Assembly (NCBI GenBank): GCA_022360735.1
Contig: JAKSCF010000665.1
Location: forward strand, 1-13,392
DNA: 13,392 bases
Source: Clostridia bacterium
GTDB taxonomy: Bacteria; Bacillota_A; Clostridia; Peptostreptococcales; JAAYPU01
Direction: 5' to 3'
Part shown: positions 13,302-13,392 of the stretch, one piece after another
Layout of the letters: every line of letters starts with the position of its first letter
Numbering within the stretch: the stretch's first letter is position 1
Translations under genes and position numbers: made by a program
Notes under the pieces: model-generated
What the model saw: the letters and a program-made list of their open reading frames with translations, nothing else
Told to the model about the DNA's origin: nothing
Database searches by the model: none

Positions 13302-13392
13302 ATGATAAGAAATAAGTTGAGCCTGTTTATTAATAAACATATTAAAATTTCAAATTTAATCCTGTGCGTTTTTCTTTATTTTGGTAGTTACT
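13302..13392 (+). CDS. Start of a gene for a probable membrane or secreted protein (cut by window end)
   Basis: ATG 13302 follows GAGGTGA (13292-13298) at good spacing and opens a frame that runs off the window after 30 codons. The visible residues begin MIRNKLSLFINKHIKISN and continue with a hydrophobic LILCVFLYFGSY, a basic then hydrophobic pattern that fits a signal peptide or first membrane helix. Nothing more can be said of function. The upstream promoter and strong ribosome site support a real gene. Confidence 0.6.
   Translation, partial: MIRNKLSLFINKHIKISNLILCVFLYFGSY

Noticed and set aside
1..13392. CRISPR arrays, tRNA or rRNA genes
   Set aside because: No regularly spaced direct repeats and no tRNA or rRNA-like sequence were recognised by reading either strand.

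Overview
The window looks like a chromosomal segment of a low-GC Gram-positive bacterium, probably of the Clostridia. The evidence is AT-rich DNA, strong AGGAGG-type ribosome binding sites, tightly packed co-oriented genes, a lipoprotein signal typical of Firmicutes, and TTGACA/TATAAT-type promoters. The genus cannot be named from sequence reading alone.

Region 1 (about 1-8610, + strand) is a regulated import locus. An AraC-family regulator is followed by a complete oligopeptide/oligosaccharide-type ABC importer of the Opp/Dpp class: a large lipoprotein substrate-binding protein, two permeases and two ATPases. A small HAD-superfamily protein with substituted catalytic motifs follows. The permease, ATPase and HAD genes are nearly contiguous (1-base overlap, 13, 1 and 36 base gaps). 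The binding-protein gene is separated from the permeases by about 180 bases containing a large nested inverted repeat (3561-3670), which may set the ratio of binding protein to membrane components. A perfect 38-base palindrome at 8570-8607 closes the operon and could also terminate the convergent transcription unit.

Region 2 (about 8610-11050) opens with a gene-poor stretch that may be a decayed gene. Two - strand genes follow and form a short sugar-acid catabolic operon: an HpcH/HpaI-family aldolase (upstream) and a D-galactonate dehydratase-like enolase-superfamily enzyme (downstream). A good sigma-A-type promoter and a tandem 7-base repeat lie before the aldolase. This block looks visibly richer in G+C than the transporter block, which suggests a different origin.

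Region 3 (about 11050-13392, + strand) is an accessory strip. It holds a YefM-like antitoxin with a YoeB-like toxin broken by a one-base frameshift, then a second module of Phd/YefM-type antitoxin and RelE/ParE toxin with a palindromic operator over its -10 box. The second antitoxin gene carries a 19-base run of A. Several hairpins and the C-terminal zinc-ribbon remnant of a large serine recombinase follow. The window ends in the first codons of a gene for a probable membrane or secreted protein. The two toxin-antitoxin modules beside a recombinase remnant suggest a decayed mobile element or island edge.

I did not find one clear new multi-gene system. The best leads are the nested repeat inside the importer operon, the poly-A tract and frameshift in the two toxin-antitoxin modules, the dehydratase/aldolase pair without a kinase, and the HAD protein with altered catalytic motifs.
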